From Lachnospiraceae bacterium (GTDB lineage: Bacteria; Bacillota; Clostridia; Lachnospirales; Lachnospiraceae): a stretch of 64,000 nucleotides of DNA. Positions 7,451-16,910 of this stretch are shown here, in pieces. How positions within the stretch are numbered: position 1 is the first letter of the stretch; the number at the start of each line of letters is the position of its first letter. The DNA is taken from positions 1 to 64,000 of the forward strand of contig CAJTCV010000005.1 of NCBI GenBank assembly GCA_910574805.1, read 5' to 3'. A program made the position numbers and the translations under genes. The notes under the pieces are model-generated. The model had not been told where the DNA came from, did not search any database, and worked only from the letters and a program-made list of their open reading frames with translations.

Positions 7451-10400
7451 ATGGGCAACAAAATTTACAAGGATTATTTTAACATTGACCCGAAGTATTA
7501 TGCAGCGGTTACGGCTGATCTGATAAAAAATGGCGAAGTCAAATGGACTTCATTCTATCCCCATGAAACCTTTGTAAAGCTCCTGGAGAAAACCCATATT
7601 ATGCTCTCCGGTAAGGATTCTCGTTCTCTGTGGGTGGAAGGTGCCTACGGTACCGGTAAGTCCCATGCGGCTCTGACAGTGAAATCTATGCTGGAGGCCA
7701 GCGATGACGAAATCCGTGCTTACTTTAAGGATTATGGTCTCCGGGATGACCTTTGCCAGCAACTCATTACGGACAAGAGCAATGGCAGATTGATTACCAT
7801 TCACCGGATTGGCTCTGCGTCTATCCGTTCTGACCAGGACCTGATTCTGGCCTTGCAGGATAGCATCACGGCTGCGCTGCGGGTGCATGGTATTACCAAT
7901 CGTGGCGAGGCATCCCTGAAGGAATCCGCCCTGCGCTGGCTGGAAGATAAAGAGGCAAATCGGGTCTACTTTGACAGCCTAATTCAGGAAGATAAGTACA
8001 TGTGGGATTTTGGTGGCAAGCATGTGAATGAGGTTATCTCTGTACTGAAGAGCTCCAAGGACGAAGACGCTGTTTCCAAAATGATGCGCAATATCCTGAA
8101 AGTCGCCGAGGACAATGGCATCACTGCCCTGCGTTTGGATGTTCCGGCTATGTGCGATTGGATTAAAAGCATTATTGACGAGAACGACATCTCCGCTATC
8201 CTCTTCGTGTGGGACGAGTTTACGGAGTATTTCCAGAACAATCAGAATGCTTTGACCGGTTTCCAAACCCTTGCAGAAATCAGCGAGTCTCACCCGTTCT
8301 ATTTCCTTATTGTGACCCACGAGAGTAGTTCTCTCATTCTGGATAAGGATATGCGTAAGAAGATTTTGAATCGTTTTGTGGGCGATGTAACTGTCCGTAT
8401 TGATATGCCGGAGAATATGGCATTCCGGTTGATGGCGCAGGCCATGAAAACCACGGATGACCCTGTACTCCTCCCGGAGTGGCTTGAGTACAAGGGTGAC
8501 TTAAATGGAGAGCTGGCCAGTGTTCGCAATACCATTATTGCCAGCGCAAAAAAGCACTCCACGATGGGTCAAAAGACGGTCATCTCTGATGCAGAGTTGC
8601 AGTCTATCGTTCCGATTCATCCGTATGCAGCGCTGCTGCTGAAACACATATCAGTAGCATTCAATTCCAACGCCCGTAGTATGTTTGATTTCATTATCAG
8701 CAATGACATGACGGATGCAAAAGGCTTCAAGTGGTTTATTAACGAGTATGGCCCTCTGGATAGAATGAACCTGCTTACCATTGATACGCTCTGGGATTTC
8801 TTCACCGGGAAAGACCAGAACGGATTGAATGACGATGTTCGCGTGATTCTGGATTCCTTCGGTCTGCTGAAAAAGGGGAGCCTGACTCCAGACCAGGAGC
8901 GAGTGTTTAAAACTGTGCTGCTGCTGGAAGCCATTTCTTTGCGTGTGGGCGACGTGGAACTTCTGCGCCCCAACGAACAGAATATTGACCTGGCCTTTGT
9001 GGGCACTGACTGGTCAAAGGGAAAAGCTCGTAATATCGCTGCTGGTCTGTGCCAGCAGGGACTGCTTTTTGAAAAGCCCGTGGGCAATGGCCTGAAGGAA
9101 TACACGGTTGCCAATCGTGACGGCGATATCGGCAAGATTAACAAGCTGAAGGCCGATGTCCGTAACAGCACAAAAACGCAGGATTTGATTGTCTCTGCTG
9201 ACCTGATGTCTGCAGTGCAGCTTCCTGTTGCAATCCGTCCTCGTTTTGTGATGGAGGGCGCAGCTTCCTCTAACTTCACATTGACCAGCAGCAAGTTAAG
9301 TGGACAGAGCAAGCCGAATCGTTTTAAGGCTGTGGTGGCCTTCGCCTTGAATGATACAGAGGCTGCTACCATCAAAACTGCTATTTTGAAAGCAATCGTT
9401 CAACCTTCTAACGAGCTATTCTATATCGAATGCCTGACACCAATGGGCGATGATCTTTTGAGCCAGTATGTAGAGAACATGGCGTACAGTAAAAATTATG
9501 CTCAGAATGACCGTCAACGTGCGATAGGCTTTGAAATGCAGGCGAAAAAGTGCCTGACCGAATGGAAGCAGAGGATCACGGCTGGCGCCTTTATCCTGTA
9601 CACGCCGGAGCATAAGAGCGGCATCCGTGTGGCAAATCTTACCGCATTGCAGGAGGAACTGCAGAAGCTCAACCACCAGATTTATTTCTGCGGCCTTGAA
9701 CAGTTCAATCTGATTGATAACATGTTCCTGAAAGGTCCTCTGGCTCAGGGCGCTGAATGCGGTATCACACAGGAGTTGAAGTCCACCTTTAAATCTTCCA
9801 ATGAAAAGACCAGCCTTGCAACTGCACTGAAGGGTGCATGGAAAGTTGAGCGTTATTGGGAAGACCAGACGATAACGAGTCTGCCCATTGTCCGCATCAA
9901 GCAGGAGGTCGAGAAAGTTGTAAAAGCTGGATTTGAGAAGGCTTCCGGTCGTATCAGCATCCTTTCCATCTATGAGGCGCTGGAAGAGGCACCTTACGGA
10001 TTTACGCCCAGCAATGTGACCGCTTTTGTTATGGGCTTCGTGCTGAAGGAATATGCTACCGCTGATTATTTCTGGAGCAATGGCTCATCCAGTGAAAACA
10101 TGACACCGGGGAAAATGAAGCAGATGATTGCCAACGCAATCAATCAAAAGTTCTCTCCGTCTTCGAAATATAAAGAGGAATACATCGTTGCTATGAGTGC
10201 AAGCCAGCGGTGCTTCCTGCAGTGCACATCAACTGTGTTCCACATTCCGATGTCGCAGTGTGGCTCTATCGAAAGTGCCCGTGATCAAATCCGCATTAAG
10301 ATGAAGGGGCTTACATTCCCTATTTGGTGCCTAAAGTATATTCTGGACACTGTACAGTTGGAGGCGGCCGTTGACCAGATTACCACTGTGATTGACGCTT

Positions 10401-11674
10401 ACTGCGGTATCGCCAATACTGCCAACAGCAACAAGTCCACTGAGAGCGACCTTGCAGACCAGATTGGTTCCCTTGTCCATGACAATGCCGCCATCACACA
10501 TGATCTGGAAAAACTCCTGACAAATGAGATGTGCCGCAAGGGTATGCTGGCGTATATTGATATTTATCAGGGTGGTGCGCTCCGACAGCTGGCAAATGAA
10601 ATTGGCGATGGTGGAGCCTATCTTGACCAAGTGAAGTTGAAATTTAATGCAGATGCTGCGAACTGGGTGTGGAACTCTGTTACTGCAGATGAGAAAATTT
10701 CGGATGTCATTCTGGAGTATCGCATTATAGCCGAAAGCAATAAGAGTCTACCGAAATGCACCAGTCTCCGGGACATGGTGCTGGAGTGGAACAAGCGCTC
10801 CAATAATATCCGCATGCCGCATGATGTCCTGCGCAAATATACCGGAGATTTGAGCCAGTTTTTAATTCAGCTTTATTACATGAAACAGAGCGGCCAGCTG
10901 CAGGAACAGTATAAGCAGAAGTTCTACGATACGCTGATAACGCAGCGTGAGGCATTTGAGTGCTTTTATAAAGATCAGCTGCCATATTTCAAACAGGTTG
11001 CAGGCATGTTTGTAGAAGAACTGGATGAGCAGGATGTCGCAGGATTCTGCAGCACCATTCCTGCTGGTCAGTTTACAAAGTCCAGCACGGAGTATTATCA
11101 GTACGTTGAGAATGCCGTAAGCGACTACAAAAAGAGCATCCGGAAGACACAGCTGAAGAATCTCTGGCTGGAGAAGACCGGAACAAAAGACCCGTCCGAT
11201 TGGTCTGACCGGTATGATACGCCAATTCTCTGCATGTTTGATGACGCAGAGCGAGGAAATGCAAGAGCTGTCTTTGCTACCATTCTCGCATATGCTGCTC
11301 CAGATGCGGATATTACCAAGGCCATCAATTATCTTGAAACCGCCACGTTCTATGACCGTTTGAATGACCATCAGGAGCGAGACCGCTGCTTTATGGAGCG
11401 TGTTGTCGGCGATTACACCATCATGCTGAAGGATGCGGATTTTGTCAGAAAGAGCCTCATTGGAAGCATCCCGGACAAGACATATAACTGGATGGATAAT
11501 TCCGCAGTGAAGAACCGCCTGAAAGTGCTGGCAGAAAAGCAATACAAACTCAGTGGTTGTGAGCGTGCACAAGCTGTTATCGATAAAATGGATGCTACCG
11601 AGCTGCGCCGTTATTTGAGTGAACTCATTGCTGACAATCTCACGGTGGGTATGGAAATTTTGAAGAATGAGTGA
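7451..11674 (+). CDS. brxC: BrxC/PglY-type ATPase of the BREX system
   Basis: The 1407-residue protein has a Walker A motif GAYGTGKSH at residues 64-72 and a Walker B motif ILFVWDEF with D255 and E256, then a long helical C-terminal region. Size and layout match BrxC/PglY, the large P-loop ATPase found in all BREX types, thought to work with PglZ in both self-marking and phage exclusion. AAGGAGG precedes the ATG. It sits 20 bp after brxP and is followed directly by pglZ, with the ribosome site for pglZ overlapping the brxC stop. Whether it is nearer to BrxC or PglY cannot be settled by eye. Confidence 0.88.
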   Translation: MGNKIYKDYFNIDPKYYAAVTADLIKNGEVKWTSFYPHETFVKLLEKTHIMLSGKDSRSLWVEGAYGTGKSHAALTVKSMLEASDDEIRAYFKDYGLRDDLCQQLITDKSNGRLITIHRIGSASIRSDQDLILALQDSITAALRVHGITNRGEASLKESALRWLEDKEANRVYFDSLIQEDKYMWDFGGKHVNEVISVLKSSKDEDAVSKMMRNILKVAEDNGITALRLDVPAMCDWIKSIIDENDISAILFVWDEFTEYFQNNQNALTGFQTLAEISESHPFYFLIVTHESSSLILDKDMRKKILNRFVGDVTVRIDMPENMAFRLMAQAMKTTDDPVLLPEWLEYKGDLNGELASVRNTIIASAKKHSTMGQKTVISDAELQSIVPIHPYAALLLKHISVAFNSNARSMFDFIISNDMTDAKGFKWFINEYGPLDRMNLLTIDTLWDFFTGKDQNGLNDDVRVILDSFGLLKKGSLTPDQERVFKTVLLLEAISLRVGDVELLRPNEQNIDLAFVGTDWSKGKARNIAAGLCQQGLLFEKPVGNGLKEYTVANRDGDIGKINKLKADVRNSTKTQDLIVSADLMSAVQLPVAIRPRFVMEGAASSNFTLTSSKLSGQSKPNRFKAVVAFALNDTEAATIKTAILKAIVQPSNELFYIECLTPMGDDLLSQYVENMAYSKNYAQNDRQRAIGFEMQAKKCLTEWKQRITAGAFILYTPEHKSGIRVANLTALQEELQKLNHQIYFCGLEQFNLIDNMFLKGPLAQGAECGITQELKSTFKSSNEKTSLATALKGAWKVERYWEDQTITSLPIVRIKQEVEKVVKAGFEKASGRISILSIYEALEEAPYGFTPSNVTAFVMGFVLKEYATADYFWSNGSSSENMTPGKMKQMIANAINQKFSPSSKYKEEYIVAMSASQRCFLQCTSTVFHIPMSQCGSIESARDQIRIKMKGLTFPIWCLKYILDTVQLEAAVDQITTVIDAYCGIANTANSNKSTESDLADQIGSLVHDNAAITHDLEKLLTNEMCRKGMLAYIDIYQGGALRQLANEIGDGGAYLDQVKLKFNADAANWVWNSVTADEKISDVILEYRIIAESNKSLPKCTSLRDMVLEWNKRSNNIRMPHDVLRKYTGDLSQFLIQLYYMKQSGQLQEQYKQKFYDTLITQREAFECFYKDQLPYFKQVAGMFVEELDEQDVAGFCSTIPAGQFTKSSTEYYQYVENAVSDYKKSIRKTQLKNLWLEKTGTKDPSDWSDRYDTPILCMFDDAERGNARAVFATILAYAAPDADITKAINYLETATFYDRLNDHQERDRCFMERVVGDYTIMLKDADFVRKSLIGSIPDKTYNWMDNSAVKNRLKVLAEKQYKLSGCERAQAVIDKMDATELRRYLSELIADNLTVGMEILKNE

Positions 11675-11685
11675 GGAGGGCATTT

Positions 11686-14025
11686 ATGCGTTGCAGTAAT
11701 ACAAGTGAATGTTTCGATCAAATAAGTGCCTATTTTGACGGAAAAAAGACCGGTCATTTTTTGCTGGTAAACTCAGAGAATTACGATGTTTATCAGGAAA
11801 TCCTCCAGCGTCTTGAGGCCGATAGCAGCAAGAAATGCGTTTATATTTCCAAGAATTGCCTGCCCAACGGCCTACCTGATGTCGATACCGCCATCTCCAT
11901 CGCAAGCGGCAGTGGAAACTATGCCTTAGTTGGATTGTCGCAGGCACAGATGCTTCGTAGCTTTGATGCGCTGATCGCAAAACTGGATGAGGTGCTTAGT
12001 TATTCTATCAATGGATATGGAATTGTTCTTCTCGACCATTGTGAACAGGCACTTCAGAAATTTATGAATCGTGATGTCCGGACGAAGAATAGAGTCATTC
12101 TGGTAGACGGAGAGGCTTCGCCATTGCCACAGATAAGGTTTGCAAAAACTGTAGAAGAGTGCATTGGGTTTAAACCAGTCCCTGATTTTCCGAGACTTCT
12201 CACTTGTCTTGAAAGATTGACGGATATGAAGCGTCAGAATCACCCAGTAGTGATAACACTTAGCTCATTCCCTGTTGATCTGTTCCGGAACGCTGTTTAT
12301 TCCGTTACAGCTTCCGAAGGCATTTATGATGCGTTGACCAAAAAATATTCGGATATTGTGGGCGCTACAGAAAAAGCATACGGAACAGATGCACAATGGG
12401 GCTGGCTTGTTTCTAAAATGGCTGGCAAGAGCAGCTTTTCCGCATTAGTTTGTGATGAATTTGGTGCTACGGCAAATCTGTCATCGCATCTATCAGATGT
12501 TTGGGAATCGGGAGATAAAGAGATGCAGTGGCTTTTGTGGCTGTCATTTAAGTTCTTCGGTGAGGCAAACAACCACTATCTGACGTTGGTGCTTGGAAAT
12601 TGTGATACTGTCGACTCTTTTGAGATGCACGCATATCTGGATTTTGCAGATGTAGATATTTCGCATCCGGAGTTTGAACGGTATTATGCGGAACGAAAGA
12701 GGCTGTTGGAGCAGTTGCCGGAGAATTTGCCGCTTATTAAGAAATATTGTGATAAACTGGGCCGTCACCAGAAAGACGAGGTGTTCTACCTGACTGACAG
12801 TAGCACACAGGAAAAGTACGACTTTGTACGGTGTCTCAGCCTTTATAATTTTACACCGGCAGAAATTGCCCGTGCGACATGCAGTATGTCTAAGCCTTTG
12901 CATTTGTATATGCAGGATTTCGTCTTTGATGCCGTGAACACGAAGCTGCCGGAATCTGACAGTAGTTTTCGGGACGATTTGACGACATATTTTCGAGATT
13001 ACAAACTTCAAAAGCTCACAAACCGTATCTTCCCGGAGTTTCTGGAAAGGGTTAACGCCTACGCCCAGTCACCTCGGCCCTATAATAAATTGCAGCCGAG
13101 GAGCAGCATTATCTCCCACATGGATAAGAAGAAGGCACAATGCTTCTTCTTCGATGCACTTGGCGTGGAGTACCTTGCATTTATCATGGCAAAGTGCGAG
13201 GAGTATGGTCTGGTATCAGAAGTAGCCATAGGCCACTGCGAGCTGCCCTCCATCACAGTTAAAAACAAAGAATTTTTACAGCATTTTGCGGACGGAGAAT
13301 GGAGAAAGATTGATGGTCTTGATGAGATGAAGCACCACAGCCCAATTTACGATTATCGGAAATGTGAGTACCCACTCCATTTGTTTGAAGAACTGGATGT
13401 AATCGATGAGCAACTACGGATGATTCACTCCATGCTTGTGCAAGGACCGCTGGAGAAAGCGTTGATTGTAACTGACCACGGTGCCAGCAGATTGGCAGTA
13501 CGTTATGGCCATGAGTTGGATTCCAGCATTGAGCTGGATGAGTCTGGCGAACACAGCGGACGATGCTGCCCGGCTGCGGAAGACCCGAATTTGTCATTTG
13601 CTGCTTATGAAGATGGATTCGCTGTTCTTGCAAACTATGAGCGTTTTAAGGGTGGCCGTCGGGCAAATGTGGAAGTGCATGGCGGAGCTTCCCTCGAGGA
13701 AGTGGTGGTGCCTATTATCACTTTGACAAAGCGTCCGGACAATATTGAACTTTGCTTTGTAAATCCTGTCATTGCGCTAAAGCCTCGTGTTACTCCGGAA
13801 TTGGTGCTTTATTCCAACATTCCGCTCAGCAAGCCTCGCCTGCTCATTGATGGCGATTTCTATGATGGTGAATTTGTAGCGGATAAGGAGCATGCAAAGT
13901 TTGTAATTCCGAAGATTAAGAGGAAGGGCAACTACTCTGCGGATGTTTATGATGGCAAGAAAAATATGTCGGTGAAACTAGAGTTTAAGGCACAAAAGCA
14001 GACCCGCGAAGTAGATTTGTTCTAA
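11686..14025 (+). CDS. pglZ: PglZ, alkaline-phosphatase-superfamily BREX protein
   Basis: The 779-residue protein belongs to the PglZ family, which shares the metal-binding core of alkaline phosphatases. Putative metal ligands appear in order: FFFDALG (D490), VTDHGASR (D597, H598) and EVHGGASLEEVVVP (H665). The last motif is characteristic of PglZ C-terminal domains. The enzymatic role in BREX is unsettled, but the gene is shared by all types. I chose ATG 11686 because AGGAGGG lies eight bases upstream, while the longer GTG start at 11671 would swallow that ribosome site. It overlaps nothing and is followed 15 bp later by brxL. Confidence 0.9.
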   Translation: MRCSNTSECFDQISAYFDGKKTGHFLLVNSENYDVYQEILQRLEADSSKKCVYISKNCLPNGLPDVDTAISIASGSGNYALVGLSQAQMLRSFDALIAKLDEVLSYSINGYGIVLLDHCEQALQKFMNRDVRTKNRVILVDGEASPLPQIRFAKTVEECIGFKPVPDFPRLLTCLERLTDMKRQNHPVVITLSSFPVDLFRNAVYSVTASEGIYDALTKKYSDIVGATEKAYGTDAQWGWLVSKMAGKSSFSALVCDEFGATANLSSHLSDVWESGDKEMQWLLWLSFKFFGEANNHYLTLVLGNCDTVDSFEMHAYLDFADVDISHPEFERYYAERKRLLEQLPENLPLIKKYCDKLGRHQKDEVFYLTDSSTQEKYDFVRCLSLYNFTPAEIARATCSMSKPLHLYMQDFVFDAVNTKLPESDSSFRDDLTTYFRDYKLQKLTNRIFPEFLERVNAYAQSPRPYNKLQPRSSIISHMDKKKAQCFFFDALGVEYLAFIMAKCEEYGLVSEVAIGHCELPSITVKNKEFLQHFADGEWRKIDGLDEMKHHSPIYDYRKCEYPLHLFEELDVIDEQLRMIHSMLVQGPLEKALIVTDHGASRLAVRYGHELDSSIELDESGEHSGRCCPAAEDPNLSFAAYEDGFAVLANYERFKGGRRANVEVHGGASLEEVVVPIITLTKRPDNIELCFVNPVIALKPRVTPELVLYSNIPLSKPRLLIDGDFYDGEFVADKEHAKFVIPKIKRKGNYSADVYDGKKNMSVKLEFKAQKQTREVDLF

Positions 14026-14040
14026 TCAGAGGAGGTAGAT

Positions 14041-15504
14041 ATGAGCGAGTTACAGTCCGCCGATATGGTGGAAAAATTAAAGGACAACTTTGATGAGATG
14101 GTTGTTTATAAAGACTTGAAGAAGAGCAATTTTATTACCTCCTTCAAGATGCCATCGTTCATGCGGGATTGGGTGTTAAAGCGCTTTCAGGATGACGAAG
14201 GCGAAATCGATGTTGATGGGGCTACAGCTTTTATTCGTGAGTTTATTCCCAAAAAAGAGGACTGGAAATCCATCAAGAACCGTATTGTCAATTATCAGGA
14301 GCAAGTGAAATTCCTAGCCAAAGTATCGGCTGATATCGATATCAAGACACAGGGACTCTCTTTCTCGCTTCCCGACTTCGGTCTTACCACCAAGGACACT
14401 GTGATTCCAAGAGATGTTTGGGAAAATTGCAGTGCGGCATTATTGAAGGCTGAGGAGAATTGGGGAATCGTAGAGCTTGGGTATCAGTTCCCGGAGAGCG
14501 ACAGAGATTCCGGAAAAATCAAGCTGGTGAGTTTCCAAGACTTCTGTCCGTATATTATCGACTTGGATGAGTATAAATATGCCCGTGAGTCTTTCACCCT
14601 TGATGAGTGGATTGACATTATCCTTGGCGCCATCGATTATAATGCAGCTGGTTATGAATCTCGCCAGCAGAAGCTGGCTATGATTACGAGATTGCTTCCT
14701 TTTGTAGAGAAGCGACTGAATTTGATTGAGCTTGCCCCCAAAGGTACCGGCAAGTCCTATCTGTTCGGCTCAGTCAGTCGCTATGGTTGGCTTTCTTCTG
14801 GCGGCACTATGTCCAGAGCAAAGATGTTTTATGACGTTGCTCGGAGAACAGAAGGCTTGGTATTCGGTCACGATTACGTGGCATTGGATGAGGTGCAGAC
14901 CATTAACTTTACTGATGTAGATGAGATGCGTGGTGCCCTTAAGGGCTATATGGAAAACGGCAAGTATACGGTCGGTAATCACGAGGGTGCTGCTGATTCC
15001 GGTATTATCCTTCTTGGCAATATTCCTGCGGCTTCCATGAATGAATACTTGAATATGTTCAGTAACTTGCCGAAGGTATTTCACGAGAGTGCTTTGATAG
15101 ACCGATTCCACGGATTCTTGAAGGGCTGGGAACTGCCTCGAATGAATGATGACCTGAAGATTTGCGGTTGGGCTTTGAATTCAGAGTATTTCTCCTCTAT
15201 TATGCACGAACTGCGAGACGACCCGACATACCGTGCCGTTGTTGATGCACGAGTAGAAGTTCCGGAGAAATCTGATACGAGAGATACGGAGGCAATTAAG
15301 CGTATTTGTACAGCCTATTTGAAGCTGTTGTTTCCGAACGTACAGCACCCGGAAGATGTTTCCTCCCACGATTTCAACTTGTTTTGTCTGAAGCCAGCTA
15401 TCGAAATGCGCTCCATTATCAAGATTCAACTTGGGATTCTTGACCCGGAGGAGTTTGGCGGCAAGATAGTACCGGAATTAAGCGTAAAGGATATTGGCGA
15501 ATGA
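14041..15504 (+). CDS. brxL: Short BrxL-type AAA+ ATPase
   Basis: The 487-residue protein shows the BrxL start (DMVEKLKDNFDEMVVYKDL) and an AAA+ core with Walker A APKGTGKSY (K238) and Walker B VALDEV (D283, E284). Type 1 BrxL proteins are near 680 residues and end in a Lon-like domain. This one stops at about residue 487 and shows no serine-lysine dyad, so the protease-like part is absent. BrxL binds DNA and is needed for phage exclusion in other types. GAGGAGG lies before the ATG. The stop overlaps the next start as ATGA, which implies translational coupling. Confidence 0.87.
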   Translation: MSELQSADMVEKLKDNFDEMVVYKDLKKSNFITSFKMPSFMRDWVLKRFQDDEGEIDVDGATAFIREFIPKKEDWKSIKNRIVNYQEQVKFLAKVSADIDIKTQGLSFSLPDFGLTTKDTVIPRDVWENCSAALLKAEENWGIVELGYQFPESDRDSGKIKLVSFQDFCPYIIDLDEYKYARESFTLDEWIDIILGAIDYNAAGYESRQQKLAMITRLLPFVEKRLNLIELAPKGTGKSYLFGSVSRYGWLSSGGTMSRAKMFYDVARRTEGLVFGHDYVALDEVQTINFTDVDEMRGALKGYMENGKYTVGNHEGAADSGIILLGNIPAASMNEYLNMFSNLPKVFHESALIDRFHGFLKGWELPRMNDDLKICGWALNSEYFSSIMHELRDDPTYRAVVDARVEVPEKSDTRDTEAIKRICTAYLKLLFPNVQHPEDVSSHDFNLFCLKPAIEMRSIIKIQLGILDPEEFGGKIVPELSVKDIGE

Positions 15505-15701
15505 ATACGATAACATGTGTCGCCTGCGGAAAAACAGGTCTGGTACGCAACGAGATAGGAATCAACAAAAAGCTGTTAGGCGAGGATGTAGAAAATTTCT
15601 ATTGCCTTGACTGCCTTGCAGAATACCTTGATGTGACACCACAGGATATTTTAGATAAGATTGAAGAATTCAAAGAAGAGGGCTGTAAGCTCTTTGAATA
15701 A
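15501..15701 (+). CDS. Small CxxC protein (zinc-ribbon or sulfur-relay candidate)
   Basis: The 66-residue protein has two CxxC pairs, C6/C9 (CVACGKTG) and C35/C38 (CLDC), plus C62 near the end. The spacing suits a zinc ribbon or rubredoxin-like knuckle. It is translationally coupled to brxL (ATGA overlap) and lies 18 bp before the cysteine desulfurase. That position suggests a metal-bound adaptor or a sulfur carrier between the desulfurase and BrxP, but this is inference from position alone. I do not recognise a named family. Confidence 0.65.
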   Translation: MNTITCVACGKTGLVRNEIGINKKLLGEDVENFYCLDCLAEYLDVTPQDILDKIEEFKEEGCKLFE

Positions 15702-15719
15702 TAAAGGGAGGCGGAGCCT

Positions 15720-16835
15720 GTGATATATGTGGATAATGCTGCTACGACAGTTTTAGATATTGATGCATTTGAGGCGATGAAGCCTTACTTGCTCAAAGAA
15801 TACGGAAATGCATCTCAGCCCTATTCGTTTGCAAGACCGGCAAAAAAGGCGCTGGCCGTTGCCAGAAAAACCATTGCTGACTGTATTGGTGCACAGCCGG
15901 AGGAGATTTTTTTCACTTCTGGTGGTACCGAGAGTGACAATTGGGCTATTAAAGGCACATTGCAATATGGCGATGGTCGTGCCATTCTAACCAGCCAAAT
16001 TGAACATCATGCAATATTAAATGCCTGTGCTGCTGTGGAGCGTCTGGGGTATCCAGTTGCCTATCTTTCGGTGGATAAAAAAGGAGTGGTAACACCTGCT
16101 ACGCTAAATAAGGCCATCACTGACAACACTAAACTGGTGTCCGTTATGCTGGTGAATAATGAGATAGGTACGATTGAGCCGATAAAAGAGCTCGCAGAGA
16201 TAGCTCATAAACATGGAGCGTTATTTCATACGGATGCTGTTCAGGCCATAGGGCATATCCCAATAAATGTGGGTGTTTTGGGCATTGATATGCTTTCAGC
16301 GTCTGCGCATAAGTTTAATGGACCAAAGGGTATCGGATTTCTTTATGTTAGGAAGGGCACGGATATCCGTTCTTTCGCTGACGGCGGTGCACAGGAATTT
16401 GGGATGAGGGCAGGAACAGAAAATGTCGCATTTATTGTAGCAATGGCAAAGGCGCTTCGCAAAAACTGCGCTCATATAGACGAAACAGAAAGCAGACTTC
16501 GCAAAATGGAAAACGGCCTCATCCAAGCGCTGGACGAGGCTGGAATTGATTTTATCCGAAACGGAGCTGATGACCATGTTCCGGGAAATGTAAGCATATC
16601 CATTAAAAATGTCAGCGGTGAAATGTTGCTACACAGGCTGGATTTAAAGGGAATTTGCATATCGACGGGCTCGGCATGTGATTCCGTTAACACACAGATT
16701 TCCCATGTGATTCAGGCGATTGCAGTGCCAGTAGAATATGCAGAAGGAACAATTCGTATTTCTTTTGGCAGGGATAATCGGGAGAGCGATGCGCAGGAAA
16801 TAGCAGACGCCATTGTGAGCATTTTGAAAAAGTAG
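15720..16835 (+). CDS. Cysteine desulfurase (IscS/NifS/DndA-like)
   Basis: The 371-residue pyridoxal-phosphate enzyme takes sulfur from cysteine and passes it on as a persulfide. K198 in ASAHKFNGPKG is the cofactor lysine and C320 in STGSACDS is the sulfur-accepting cysteine. The N-terminus (IYVDNAATT) and EIFFTSGGTESDN are family hallmarks. Translation starts at GTG 15720 after AGGGAGGCGG. Located at the end of the brx cluster, it probably supplies BrxP, as DndA or IscS supplies DndC in phosphorothioation. A housekeeping Fe-S role is possible, but no iscU or thiI neighbour is present. Confidence 0.92.
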   Translation: MIYVDNAATTVLDIDAFEAMKPYLLKEYGNASQPYSFARPAKKALAVARKTIADCIGAQPEEIFFTSGGTESDNWAIKGTLQYGDGRAILTSQIEHHAILNACAAVERLGYPVAYLSVDKKGVVTPATLNKAITDNTKLVSVMLVNNEIGTIEPIKELAEIAHKHGALFHTDAVQAIGHIPINVGVLGIDMLSASAHKFNGPKGIGFLYVRKGTDIRSFADGGAQEFGMRAGTENVAFIVAMAKALRKNCAHIDETESRLRKMENGLIQALDEAGIDFIRNGADDHVPGNVSISIKNVSGEMLLHRLDLKGICISTGSACDSVNTQISHVIQAIAVPVEYAEGTIRISFGRDNRESDAQEIADAIVSILKK

Positions 16836-16910
16836 CATTACTGGGAGTACATGAGATTTGACATGCCTTCACGTTTTAACAAGGGCTGATACCCATAGGC
16901 TCATAAAGCT

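Noticed and set aside
15720-16835. Housekeeping iscS of an Fe-S assembly operon
   Set aside because: No iscU, iscR, thiI or mnmA neighbour is present and the gene continues the brx run with short spacing, though a shared role is not excluded.
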